Assembly: GCA_002317595.1 (NCBI GenBank) | Contig: DCHL01000007.1 | Location: 24,437 to 32,470 of the forward strand | Source of the DNA: Lachnospiraceae bacterium UBA1753 | Lineage (GTDB): Bacteria > Bacillota > Clostridia > Lachnospirales > Lachnospiraceae | Reading direction: 5' to 3' | DNA: 8,034 nt | Shown: positions 1 to 6,875 of the stretch, piece by piece | Layout: the number at the start of each line of letters is the position of its first letter | Position numbering within the stretch: the first letter of the stretch is position 1 | The notes under the pieces: model-generated | What the model was told of the DNA's origin: nothing | Database searches by the model: none | The model's input: only the letters and a program-made list of their open reading frames with translations | Made by a program: the position numbers and the translations under genes

Positions 1-1137
1 GTTGATATTGAGAAGCTTGATGATCTCATGAACCTTGTCAGCGAGCTTATCATCGCAAAGAATTCACTGGTATCTGCAACCTCTTCAGAAGAGGGTGAGA
101 GTAACCGTGCATTTAACGAGGAAATTGAGTACCTTGAGAGCGTAACTACCAACCTTCATGAATCAGTTATGAAGGTTCGAATGGTTCCAATCGAGAGCGT
201 TGTTCAGAAGTTCCCTAGAATGATCAGAGATCTTCAGAAGAAGCTTGATAAGAAGATGGATCTCTATATGTATGGTGAGGAGACAGAGCTTGACCGTACT
301 GTTGTAGATGAGATTGGCGATCCTCTTATGCACCTTCTCAGAAACTCAGCTGACCATGGTCTTGAGACAAATGAGGTTCGTCTTGAGAGAGGAAAGCCTG
401 AGGTTGGTACAATTATTCTCAACGCATACCAGGATGGAAACAACGTTATCATCGAGGTTAAGGATGATGGTAATGGAATCGATGTTGAGGCTGTAAAGGC
501 TAAGGCAATAGAGCGTGGCACAATTTCACCTGAGCAGGCTGAGTTAATGAGCGACAAGGAAATCGTTGATCTCCTGTTCATGCCTTCATTCTCAACTGCA
601 AAGCAGGTTACAGACGTTTCAGGAAGAGGTGTTGGTCTTGATGTTGTTAAATCAAAGATTGAGGCACTTGGCGGAGATGTATCTGTTAAGACCAAGCTTG
701 GTGAGGGTTCAACATTCACAATCAGACTTCCTCTTACACTTGCTATTATCCAGGCACTCATGGTTGAGGTTGGAACAGAGAAATATGCGATTGCCCTTGG
801 CTCTATCGATACAATCGAGGATATTCCTGCATCTGATATCAAGTTCGTACAGGCTAAGGAAGTTATCCAGCTTCGTGGCAATGTCATTCCTCTTATCAGA
901 CTCTCAAATGTTCTTGATGCAAACAGCACCAAGGATCCTGATGAGAACCTTGTAGTAGTTGTAGTTAAGAAGGGCGATAACCTTGCAGGTCTTGTGGTTG
1001 ATGAACTCATTGGTCAGCAGGAAATCGTTATTAAGTCCCTTGGCAAGTATATAAACAGCAGCAAGATTATCAGCGGTGCTACAATCCTCGGAAATGGTGA
1101 GGTTGCACTTATCGTTGATACAAATGTTCTGCTTTAA
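1..1137 (+). CDS. cheA: Chemotaxis histidine kinase CheA, 3' part (5' end outside window)
   Basis: CheA autophosphorylates in response to receptor signals and passes phosphate to CheY and CheB; it acts in the receptor-CheW array at the inner membrane face. The frame is open from base 1 with conserved CheA residues before the first ATG (base 28), so the gene enters from upstream and the HPt (P1) and P2 domains are missing only because of the window edge. Numbering from base 1, residues 1-65 are the P3 dimerisation helices with the conserved VRMVPIESV stretch. The P4 ATPase domain follows, with the N box HLLRNSADHGLE (from residue 111), the G1 box DDGNGID (from 155) and the G2 box GRGVGLDVV (from 208). 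The CheW-like P5 domain runs from about 245 to the TAA stop. All nucleotide-binding motifs look intact. cheW follows after 18 nt. Confidence 0.97.
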   Translation, partial: VDIEKLDDLMNLVSELIIAKNSLVSATSSEEGESNRAFNEEIEYLESVTTNLHESVMKVRMVPIESVVQKFPRMIRDLQKKLDKKMDLYMYGEETELDRTVVDEIGDPLMHLLRNSADHGLETNEVRLERGKPEVGTIILNAYQDGNNVIIEVKDDGNGIDVEAVKAKAIERGTISPEQAELMSDKEIVDLLFMPSFSTAKQVTDVSGRGVGLDVVKSKIEALGGDVSVKTKLGEGSTFTIRLPLTLAIIQALMVEVGTEKYAIALGSIDTIEDIPASDIKFVQAKEVIQLRGNVIPLIRLSNVLDANSTKDPDENLVVVVVKKGDNLAGLVVDELIGQQEIVIKSLGKYINSSKIISGATILGNGEVALIVDTNVLL

Positions 1138-1155
1138 TCGGGAAAGGAGATTATC

Positions 1156-1635
1156 ATGGCAATGGAAAATATCCTTGGAACAGGAATAGAGTATGAGAAG
1201 GTTCAGTACATGGTGGTCCGTCTTGGAGATGAGCAGTACGGAATCGATATAAAGTACATTGACAATATCGTTCGTATGCAGCCTATCACAAGAGTTCCTA
1301 AGGTGCAGAATTACTTTAAGGGTGTTATTAACCTCCGTGGTGAGGTTATTCCCGTAATGAGCTTAAGGCTTAAGATGGGCCTTGCGGATGATGTTTTTAC
1401 TAACATAAGCAGAATCATCATCATTAAGATGGAGCCGGACGCATCAATCGGTGTAACAGTTGATGAAGTAAAAGAGGTTGTTACTCTCGATGAGACGTGC
1501 ATCGATCAGGTTGCATATGATGCAGGTACAAAGGATGAGATGTCAAACTTTATCAGTGGAGTAGGCAAGAACAATGGATCACTTATTTCACTTCTTGACC
1601 TTGGTGTGATCATTGGTGACAAGGATCCGGTATAA
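1156..1635 (+). CDS. cheW: Chemotaxis coupling protein CheW
   Basis: CheW is the scaffold that joins chemoreceptors to the CheA P5 domain in the cytoplasmic signalling array. The 159-residue product is one CheW domain of usual length. It contains the family's hallmark stretch RVPKVQNYFKGVINLRGEVIP (from about residue 46), where the Arg in NLRGEVIPV belongs to the receptor/CheA interface region in known CheW proteins. A second beta-barrel half follows, with VTVDEVKEVV and a C-terminal LISLLDLGVII segment. GGAG at 1146-1149 sits 6 nt before ATG 1156, which favours this start over the in-frame ATG at 1162. It lies between cheA and cheC with gaps of 18 and 17 nt and is presumably co-transcribed. 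Confidence 0.97.
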   Translation: MAMENILGTGIEYEKVQYMVVRLGDEQYGIDIKYIDNIVRMQPITRVPKVQNYFKGVINLRGEVIPVMSLRLKMGLADDVFTNISRIIIIKMEPDASIGVTVDEVKEVVTLDETCIDQVAYDAGTKDEMSNFISGVGKNNGSLISLLDLGVIIGDKDPV

Positions 1636-1652
1636 ACAGGAGATGAGGTCTT

Positions 1653-2270
1653 ATGGCTAATTTAGATCTTAATAATATGGAGGGCATCTACTACGATGTC
1701 CTCCGGGAAATAGGAAATATTGGAGCGGGAAATGCGGCCACATCACTGGCGCAGATGCTTCAGACAAAGGTAGATATCAGCGTTCCTAAGATTGAACTTC
1801 TTGACTTCAGTGAGGTTGGAGAAGCAATGGGCGGAGAAGAGAAGATTATGGCTGGCATATATCTCGGAATTGAAGGAGATATCAGCGGCAGCATTATGTT
1901 CCTTCTTGAAGAAAAGGCAGCCCATGTTCTTGTGGCAAAACTTATGGGAATGACAGACGTTGTTGATTCGCATGAGTTCAGCGAAATTGAGGTTTCTGCT
2001 CTTGGTGAGATTGGAAATATCATGACTGGAGCATATCTTAATTCGCTGTCTACACTAACTAACATGAAGATTATTCCTACGGTTCCTGATCTGTGCATAG
2101 ATATGGCGGGTGCACTTCTGTCAGTTCCAGCTATAGAATTTGGAACCATGGGCGACAAGATGCTCATGATAGAGACATCATTTACGGACGAACAGACAAT
2201 TAACGGATATTTCGTGCTTGTGCCTGATTTGCCGTCGTACGAGAAACTGTTATCATCATTAGGTTTATAA
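1653..2270 (+). CDS. cheC: CheY-P phosphatase CheC
   Basis: CheC removes phosphate from CheY-P and also binds CheD, tying adaptation to the CheY-P level. The 205-residue product is close to the length of B. subtilis CheC. Both pseudo-symmetric active-site motifs of the CheC/CheX/FliY family, [D/S]xxxExxN, are visible and complete: D15-E19-N22 in the segment ending REIGNIGAGNAATSLAQML, and S115-E119-N122 in SALGEIGNIMTGAYLNSL. Two intact sites argue for an active phosphatase. No FliY/FliN-type C-terminal domain is present, which separates it from FliY. The ribosome binding site is AGGAG at 1638-1642, with a second GAGG at 1645-1648, before ATG 1653. cheD follows after 15 nt. Confidence 0.96.
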   Translation: MANLDLNNMEGIYYDVLREIGNIGAGNAATSLAQMLQTKVDISVPKIELLDFSEVGEAMGGEEKIMAGIYLGIEGDISGSIMFLLEEKAAHVLVAKLMGMTDVVDSHEFSEIEVSALGEIGNIMTGAYLNSLSTLTNMKIIPTVPDLCIDMAGALLSVPAIEFGTMGDKMLMIETSFTDEQTINGYFVLVPDLPSYEKLLSSLGL

Positions 2271-2285
2271 GTTTCGGGAGTAGTT

Positions 2286-2771
2286 ATGGGAGAAGTAATC
2301 AAGGTTGGAATGGCCGACCTGAAATTATGTATGAGTCCTAACGCAGTGACTACGCTGGGACTTGGATCCTGTGTCGGGGTTGCTATCAGAGATCCACAGA
2401 CCAAGGTTGGTGGGCTTGCGCATGTAATGCTGCCAGACTCCACCGCTGTGAAAAATAATGGAAATATTGCGAAGTTTGCTGATACCGGTGTGGATGAACT
2501 CATCAGACAGATGGAGGCGGCGGGAGCTTCCAAGAAGCGTATGGTTGCCAAGATTGCAGGTGGTGCACAGATGTTTGCTATGCAGTCAAAGACTGAGCTT
2601 GTGAGAGTCGGTGAGAAAAATGTCAATGCGGTCAAGGCGCGTCTGGCGATGCATGGGATTAAAATCATTGCAGAGGATACTGGCGCAAATTACGGAAGGA
2701 CTGTAGTGTTCTATCCCGAGACCGGGGATTATGAGATTAAGGCAGTCGGCAAACCGGTAAAGAAGATTTGA
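2286..2771 (+). CDS. cheD: Chemoreceptor glutamine deamidase CheD
   Basis: CheD deamidates specific Gln residues of methyl-accepting receptors and is regulated by binding to CheC. The 161-residue product has the expected size. The cysteine-hydrolase triad can be placed: Cys29 in LGLGSCVGV, His46 in GGLAHVMLP, and Thr23. The Thr-Cys spacing of 6 and the Cys-His spacing of 17 equal those of the T21/C27/H44 triad known from Thermotoga maritima CheD, so the enzyme looks active. A glycine-rich AKIAGGAQMF segment near residue 82 is also typical of the family. GGGAG (2276-2280) lies 5 nt before ATG 2286. The stop codon is only 1 nt from the next start, which suggests translational coupling. Confidence 0.96.
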   Translation: MGEVIKVGMADLKLCMSPNAVTTLGLGSCVGVAIRDPQTKVGGLAHVMLPDSTAVKNNGNIAKFADTGVDELIRQMEAAGASKKRMVAKIAGGAQMFAMQSKTELVRVGEKNVNAVKARLAMHGIKIIAEDTGANYGRTVVFYPETGDYEIKAVGKPVKKI

Positions 2772-2772
2772 T

Positions 2773-3126
2773 ATGCCTGATACAGAAAAGAAAGAAACCA
2801 CAAAAAAAGAAATTCGCAAGGAACCTGAACTGGCTGAAACAGAAGAGAAGGAGCCAGAGATAGTTCATCTTAAGACGAAGACTGTTCCTGCCATTGTCAT
2901 GCTTCTGGCGGGGAGTGTTGCTGCAATAGATACATTTATTCAGCATTACCCACTTAAGAATTCGCTTATTATTATTCTTGCGACGTTATTGATTTTTCTC
3001 TTTATTGGGGAAATCATAAAAATGCTGCTCGACAGAGTTGAGGTAATCGTTCCTGAAGAAACCATGGAAGAGGAAGGAAATGATGAGGGCAGCGAGGAAG
3101 GTGAAGAGAGTCAGCCCGAGGAGTAA
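2773..3126 (+). CDS. Small two-helix membrane protein between cheD and fliA, unknown function
   Basis: I do not recognise a characterised family. The 117-residue product has three parts. Residues 1-35 are very polar and rich in Lys and Glu. Two hydrophobic segments follow at about 38-56 (VPAIVMLLAGSVAAI) and 63-85 (KNSLIIILATLLIFLFIGEI), joined by a short loop with His-Tyr-Pro. Residues 94-117 form an acidic tail of Glu, Asp, Gly and Ser. Two helices with charged ends suggest that both termini are cytoplasmic (inference). The start is 1 nt after the cheD stop, with only a weak purine tract (AAGAAG, 2761-2765 region) before it, so expression probably depends on cheD translation. Its place in the fla/che transcript suggests a motility-linked role, but none can be named. 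Confidence 0.8.
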   Translation: MPDTEKKETTKKEIRKEPELAETEEKEPEIVHLKTKTVPAIVMLLAGSVAAIDTFIQHYPLKNSLIIILATLLIFLFIGEIIKMLLDRVEVIVPEETMEEEGNDEGSEEGEESQPEE

Positions 3127-3160
3127 TCAGCTTAGGGGACGATTTTCATAGGGAGAAGGA

Positions 3161-3925
3161 ATGGACGAAGCTAAAAGAAAAAAGCTTTGGGATGAATATT
3201 CGAAGACCAGATCGGCAGCAGTGCGTGAGCAGATTATCGTTGAGTATGCTCCGCTTGTTAAGGTAGTTGCCGGACGACTCAGTATGTATCTCGGGTACAA
3301 TGTTGAGTATGATGATCTGGTTGGGTATGGTGTCTTTGGTCTGATTGATGCTATAGACAAGTTTGATTCAGGTAAGGATGTCAAGTTTGAGACATACGCA
3401 AGCCTCAGAATTCGAGGAGCAATTCTTGACCAGATCAGGAAGATGGACTGGATTCCAAGAACAGTCAGACAGCGTCAGAAGAAGATAGATACTGCGATTA
3501 AGGAGATTGAAGCAGCTGAGGGCAGGACCGCTACTGATGAAGAGATAGCAAATAACCTTGGAATCTCTGGGGACGAGTATCTTGAGTGGCAGCAGCAGCT
3601 CATGGTAACCAATGTTGTTTCGCTGAATGAATTTGCTGACGCAGGTACAGAGGCTCCCATTGATAGGACTAAACAGCAGCAGGAGACCCCGGAAGATGCA
3701 CTGCTTCAGGGTGAACTCAAAGAGCAGCTTGCGCAGGCTCTTGAGGTTCTGACAGAAAAAGAGCGCAAGGTCATCCTTCTATACTACTATGAAGAACTTA
3801 CTTTGAAGGAAATTAGCAACATTCTCGATGTTTCCGAGTCACGTGTGTCACAGCTTCATACTAAGGCACTCGTTAAAATGAAGACAAAGCTTGGAAAATA
3901 TATGGGAGTTCTTACAACGCAATGA
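3161..3925 (+). CDS. fliA: Flagellar sigma factor sigma-28 (FliA/SigD/WhiG family)
   Basis: This sigma factor directs RNA polymerase to late flagellar and chemotaxis promoters such as those of flagellin genes. The 254-residue product equals the length of B. subtilis SigD. Region 2 contains DLVGYGVFGLIDAIDKFD and the -10 contacting stretch FETYASLRIRGAILDQIRK, followed by the WIPRTVRQRQKK segment typical of the FliA/WhiG group. Region 3 follows with TATDEEIANNLGI. Region 4 (about 198-245) has LTEKERKVILLYYYEELTLKEI and the recognition helix around SESRVSQLHTKAL. GGGAGAAGG at 3151-3159 precedes ATG 3161. It lies near the operon's 3' end, as sigD does in Bacillus, but four more genes follow before rpsB. 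I did not see a gene resembling the anti-sigma factor FlgM in the window. Confidence 0.96.
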   Translation: MDEAKRKKLWDEYSKTRSAAVREQIIVEYAPLVKVVAGRLSMYLGYNVEYDDLVGYGVFGLIDAIDKFDSGKDVKFETYASLRIRGAILDQIRKMDWIPRTVRQRQKKIDTAIKEIEAAEGRTATDEEIANNLGISGDEYLEWQQQLMVTNVVSLNEFADAGTEAPIDRTKQQQETPEDALLQGELKEQLAQALEVLTEKERKVILLYYYEELTLKEISNILDVSESRVSQLHTKALVKMKTKLGKYMGVLTTQ

Positions 3926-3940
3926 TTTTGGGGAGAGTAT

Positions 3941-5533
3941 ATGCCAGACAGGAATGGCTATTTTCAGGTTATTGTAAGGCCGGATGGAACGTATCTGCAC
4001 TTGATTCCACCCACAGGAATGGGGGATCGAATTTCAGTTAATGAGGTAACAAATTATCTCGCCTTCAAGGCACTTACATATGATCTGTTAGAGCTTGATC
4101 AAGCAGTAAAACAGAATGAAGATATGATGGTTAAACTGTCGATGGAGCAACCCTTCATCGAGCAGGAGATGATGCTGCTCGATTTTTCAGAGGGGGACCT
4201 TACTTGTACGGCAAGATTTTATCCCCCTTTTGAAGGCGGTTCGCTTATGGACCGTTCTGAAATAATGGGCGATCTCAAATATAATGGAGTTGAATTTGGG
4301 ATAAAAAGCAGTGTGATTGATTCATTTCTTTTGGACAGGCAGTACTGTACGTCCTATGTTGTGGCTGAGGGAGTGCCTATGGTAGAGGGCACAGATGCCA
4401 GAATAGAGTACCTGTTCAATACAGACCTCACACAGCGTCCGGCCCAGAATGAAGATGGCAGTGTTGATTACTTCCATCTTGATAATATCTGCAGGTGTTC
4501 TGAGGGGCAGGTTCTTGCAAAAATGATTCCTGCAGTGCCCGGAGTACCAGGTCAGTCTGTAAAAGGGAAGATGGTTATGCCTAAAATTCCCAGGAATGTC
4601 CTTTTTCAGTTCAGCAACAACATTGAGAAATCTGATGATGGGCTGCAGTTGATTTCAATGCTCAATGGCCATGTTACCCTTGTGGATGGCAAGGTTTTTG
4701 TCTCTGGCGAACTTGATATTACTAATGTAGATGTGTCCACGGGTGACATTGATTATGATGGCAGCGTACTCGTAAAGGGAAATGTCATTTCGGGATTTAC
4801 GGTTAAGGCAACGGGAGACATCGAGGTTCAGGGCGTTGTTGAAGGTGCCCACCTTATTGCAGGCGGACAGATTATCATTAAGCGTGGAATTAATGGAATG
4901 GCCCGCGGTGTTCTTGAGGCGGGAAGCAATATTCTGTGTAAATTTATAGAAAATGCCACCGTTAAGGCAGGAGGCTATGTCGAGACAGACTGCATTATCC
5001 ATAGTACTGTTTCTGCTGGAACCCATATCGCCGTACAGGGTAAAAAAGGATTTATCACTGGTGGAGCAGCTAGAGCCGGTGAATATATTGATGTTAAGAC
5101 CATTGGATCGACAATGGGAGTTGATACGACTATTGAGGTAGGTGTGGACCCGAATCTCAGAGAGGAGTACAACGATCTCAATAGAGAGACGCAGCAAATA
5201 AGAAAAGAAATAACAAGGCTTGAGCCGGTAATCAGGGCTGTGGGTGAGCGTCTTGGTCGAGGCGAGAAGCTTTCGCTTGACCAGATGAAGGAAGCAAAAT
5301 CGCTTTCCAAGGTTCTTGCCCAGAATAAGGAAAAGCTCAAGGCAAATATGGTCTCAATGGCTAAGCTTGAGATATTGTTTGATAATTGCAGCGATGCTGT
5401 GGTAAGGGTATCGGGGCAGGCTTTCCCAGGAACCAAGCTTACAGTGTCTGGAGCAAACATGGTTCTTAAGACTCCTTACCAGTACTGCAGATTCATTCGT
5501 GAAGGCGCAGATGTAATCATGAAGCCATTATAG
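3941..5533 (+). CDS. fapA: FapA family protein (DUF342), flagellar assembly-associated
   Basis: The family is named after Vibrio FapA, a flagellar assembly factor; the biochemical role in Clostridia is not established. The 530-residue product has a mixed alpha/beta N-terminal half and then a region of short Gly/Val/Ile repeats from about residue 265 to 400, for example GDIEVQGVVEGA, AGGQIIIKRGINGMARG, and AGGYVETDCIIHSTVSAG. This pattern fits the right-handed beta-helix of DUF342 proteins. Residues about 405-480 are charged and helical, probably a coiled coil, and a short C-terminal beta region ends in VIMKPL. There is no signal peptide or membrane segment, so it should be cytoplasmic. GGGAG (3931-3935) lies 5 nt before ATG 3941. 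It starts 15 nt after fliA. The symbol is by family, not proven orthology. Confidence 0.88.
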   Translation: MPDRNGYFQVIVRPDGTYLHLIPPTGMGDRISVNEVTNYLAFKALTYDLLELDQAVKQNEDMMVKLSMEQPFIEQEMMLLDFSEGDLTCTARFYPPFEGGSLMDRSEIMGDLKYNGVEFGIKSSVIDSFLLDRQYCTSYVVAEGVPMVEGTDARIEYLFNTDLTQRPAQNEDGSVDYFHLDNICRCSEGQVLAKMIPAVPGVPGQSVKGKMVMPKIPRNVLFQFSNNIEKSDDGLQLISMLNGHVTLVDGKVFVSGELDITNVDVSTGDIDYDGSVLVKGNVISGFTVKATGDIEVQGVVEGAHLIAGGQIIIKRGINGMARGVLEAGSNILCKFIENATVKAGGYVETDCIIHSTVSAGTHIAVQGKKGFITGGAARAGEYIDVKTIGSTMGVDTTIEVGVDPNLREEYNDLNRETQQIRKEITRLEPVIRAVGERLGRGEKLSLDQMKEAKSLSKVLAQNKEKLKANMVSMAKLEILFDNCSDAVVRVSGQAFPGTKLTVSGANMVLKTPYQYCRFIREGADVIMKPL

Positions 5534-5546
5534 TCGGAGGAACTCT

Positions 5547-5858
5547 ATGTTAAACGGTATTTCACCAATTGAACTTAGTGGAACTGTTGGAAGGACACAG
5601 GATTTCTCTATTATGAAGCACCAGGATGATGCGAAGCCTGTGATAGATCAGGGAAATTCGCTTGTTCAGGTTGAAAAAAATGTTGAGTCGCAGGCATCGA
5701 CTGTAATTCGAGGCAACAGGACCGAAACCAACACCGAAGGTGGAGATGGTAAAGGGTATGCAGGAGATGGCGGAAGACAACGAAAAAAGAAGGATGAAGT
5801 GCCGAAAGAAGGACGCGTTATGGTGAAGAGACCAGGCGGGTTCGATATTTCGGTGTAA
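5547..5858 (+). CDS. Small soluble hypothetical protein in flagellar operon
   Basis: No characterised family is recognised, although proteins with similar ends are familiar to me beside fapA in Lachnospiraceae motility operons (recall, not a search result). The 103-residue product has no membrane segment or signal peptide. The N-terminal part has a motif GRTQDFSIMKHQDDAKPV (15-32). The middle (about 40-70) is polar and probably disordered. A Gly-rich to basic block YAGDGGRQRKKK spans 71-82, and the end VMVKRPGGFDISV (91-103) is compact and hydrophobic/basic. This two-end architecture with a flexible linker suggests a tether or binding peptide (inference). GGAGG at 5536-5540, 6 nt before ATG 5547, is a near-perfect ribosome binding site, which supports real translation. 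Gaps are 13 nt upstream and 24 nt to the favoured start of the next gene. Confidence 0.8.
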   Translation: MLNGISPIELSGTVGRTQDFSIMKHQDDAKPVIDQGNSLVQVEKNVESQASTVIRGNRTETNTEGGDGKGYAGDGGRQRKKKDEVPKEGRVMVKRPGGFDISV

Positions 5859-5866
5859 TAATATTT

Positions 5867-5873
5867 GAGAGGA
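5867..5873 (+). promoter_or_regulatory. Ribosome binding site that decides the start of the DUF6115-like gene
   Basis: GAGAGGA lies 3 nt before the ATG at 5877 and 9 nt before the in-frame ATG at 5883; a third in-frame ATG is at 5892. The usual spacing of roughly 5-10 nt favours 5883. The choice changes the protein by only two residues. Confidence 0.55.
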
Positions 5874-5882
5874 TAGATGTTG

Positions 5883-6875
5883 ATGTCAGTAATGGAAATC
5901 GCACTGCTTGTTGCAGGTGCTGCCATTTTCATAGTGAGTTTCCTGATTCCGGAAGGAAAGCAGGGAGGACGCAGCTCAAAGGCAGAGCGCGAGGCAATCA
6001 GACGAATCGTGGATGATTCCATTGCTGATGCCAATGAAAAAATCAATGGGATGGTGGATGAATCTGTCCAGTATGCTGTCGAGAAGTCTGAGCGTTCGCT
6101 CGAGCGTGTCTCAAATGAGAAAATTATGGCAGTGAGCGAGTATTCGGACAGTGTTATTTCTGCCATTGAGAAAAATCATCAGGAGGTAATGTTCCTGTAT
6201 GATATGCTGAATGACAAGACCGTTGACCTCAAGAATACAGTCAGGGAGGCTCAGCAGGTTGAGAAGGATACGCGTGCCGCAATCGAAGAGGCACAGAGTG
6301 TGCAGCCTTCTATGGCAGCACAGCCTGCAGCTTTTGCACAACCTTCACCTTCAGTCCATGCTGCAGCATTTGCACAGCCTTCAGAAACTTCCTATTCTTT
6401 AGGTGATTCTGCTCAGCCGGTATCTGCAATAGAGAGGCTTCTGGCTGGAAATATGACACGCGAGAGGGAACTTGAGCAGGCTGAAGAGTCACAATTTGCA
6501 CAGCTCGTTCCTGCGGAGCGGATTTCCGTGAGTGATGATGGAGATGTGTCGGTATCTCCCTATGTTCCAGACAGCAGGACGGAGGACAAGAAACCCGCCA
6601 GCGATTCTTCGAAGGGAAAGAAGAAGAGCACTTCTGCCGGTAAGGCTGCACCGACTCGCAAGGCACCCGCAAAGCAGATAAGGGGTGCTAAAGCAACAGC
6701 GGCAGCAAAGAAGATGGATATCAGTCTTAATTCTGCTGGCGGTGGAAGAAATAAGAATGAAAAGATACTTGAGCTTCACAGACAGGGCAAGTCAAATGTG
6801 GAGGTTGCAAGGGAGCTGGGTCTCGGAACAGGAGAGGTTAAGCTCGTGATCGATCTGTTTGAGGGAACGAAATGA
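5883..6875 (+). CDS. Membrane-anchored coiled-coil protein with C-terminal DUF6115-like HTH; possible SwrB counterpart
   Basis: The product has 330 residues if it starts at ATG 5883 (332 from 5877). Residues about 6-24 (ALLVAGAAIFIVSFLIP) are one membrane helix at the N terminus, leaving the rest in the cytoplasm. Residues 31-140 are charged and heptad-like, probably a coiled coil. A Gln/Pro/Ala linker with two AAFAQPS copies (149 and 161) and a long variable part follow. Residues 236-277 form a Lys/Ala/Pro tract resembling histone H1 tails. The last part, 293-326 (ILELHRQGKSNVEVARELGLG...), reads as a helix-turn-helix and matches my memory of the DUF6115 C-terminus. B. subtilis SwrB, an activator of flagellar type III export, has a single N-terminal anchor and sits at the same place between sigD and rpsB, so a related role is inferred, not shown. 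The stop overlaps the next start (ATGA). Confidence 0.82.
   Translation: MSVMEIALLVAGAAIFIVSFLIPEGKQGGRSSKAEREAIRRIVDDSIADANEKINGMVDESVQYAVEKSERSLERVSNEKIMAVSEYSDSVISAIEKNHQEVMFLYDMLNDKTVDLKNTVREAQQVEKDTRAAIEEAQSVQPSMAAQPAAFAQPSPSVHAAAFAQPSETSYSLGDSAQPVSAIERLLAGNMTRERELEQAEESQFAQLVPAERISVSDDGDVSVSPYVPDSRTEDKKPASDSSKGKKKSTSAGKAAPTRKAPAKQIRGAKATAAAKKMDISLNSAGGGRNKNEKILELHRQGKSNVEVARELGLGTGEVKLVIDLFEGTK
6327..6383 (+). repeat. Two AAFAQPS-coding repeats in the linker of the DUF6115-like protein
   Basis: Copies at 6327-6347 and 6363-6383 encode the same seven residues 36 nt apart and differ at synonymous positions. They lie in a Gln/Pro/Ala-rich linker between the coiled coil and the basic tract. 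They look like a small in-gene duplication and not a mobile or regulatory repeat. Confidence 0.7.

Noticed and set aside
28..30. ATG at 28 as the start of cheA
   Set aside because: The frame is open from base 1 and encodes the conserved VDIEKLDDLMNLV stretch of the CheA P3 domain; an internal start would also leave no HPt domain.
264..1010. Long minus-strand reading frame opposite cheA
   Set aside because: It lies wholly within the clear CheA coding region, has a biased Ser/Thr composition that reflects the complementary strand, and shows no domain.
1760..2668. 302-codon minus-strand reading frame opposite cheC and cheD
   Set aside because: Both sense genes are certain by catalytic motifs. 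The antisense product is a low-information Ser/Ile/Pro-rich sequence spanning two genes and the gap between them.
1138..6875. Search for sigma-28 type or other internal promoters and terminators in the intergenic gaps
   Set aside because: The gaps are 34 nt or shorter and contain mainly ribosome binding sites; I saw no convincing TAAA-N15-GCCGATAA type site or stem-loop with a T tract by eye.
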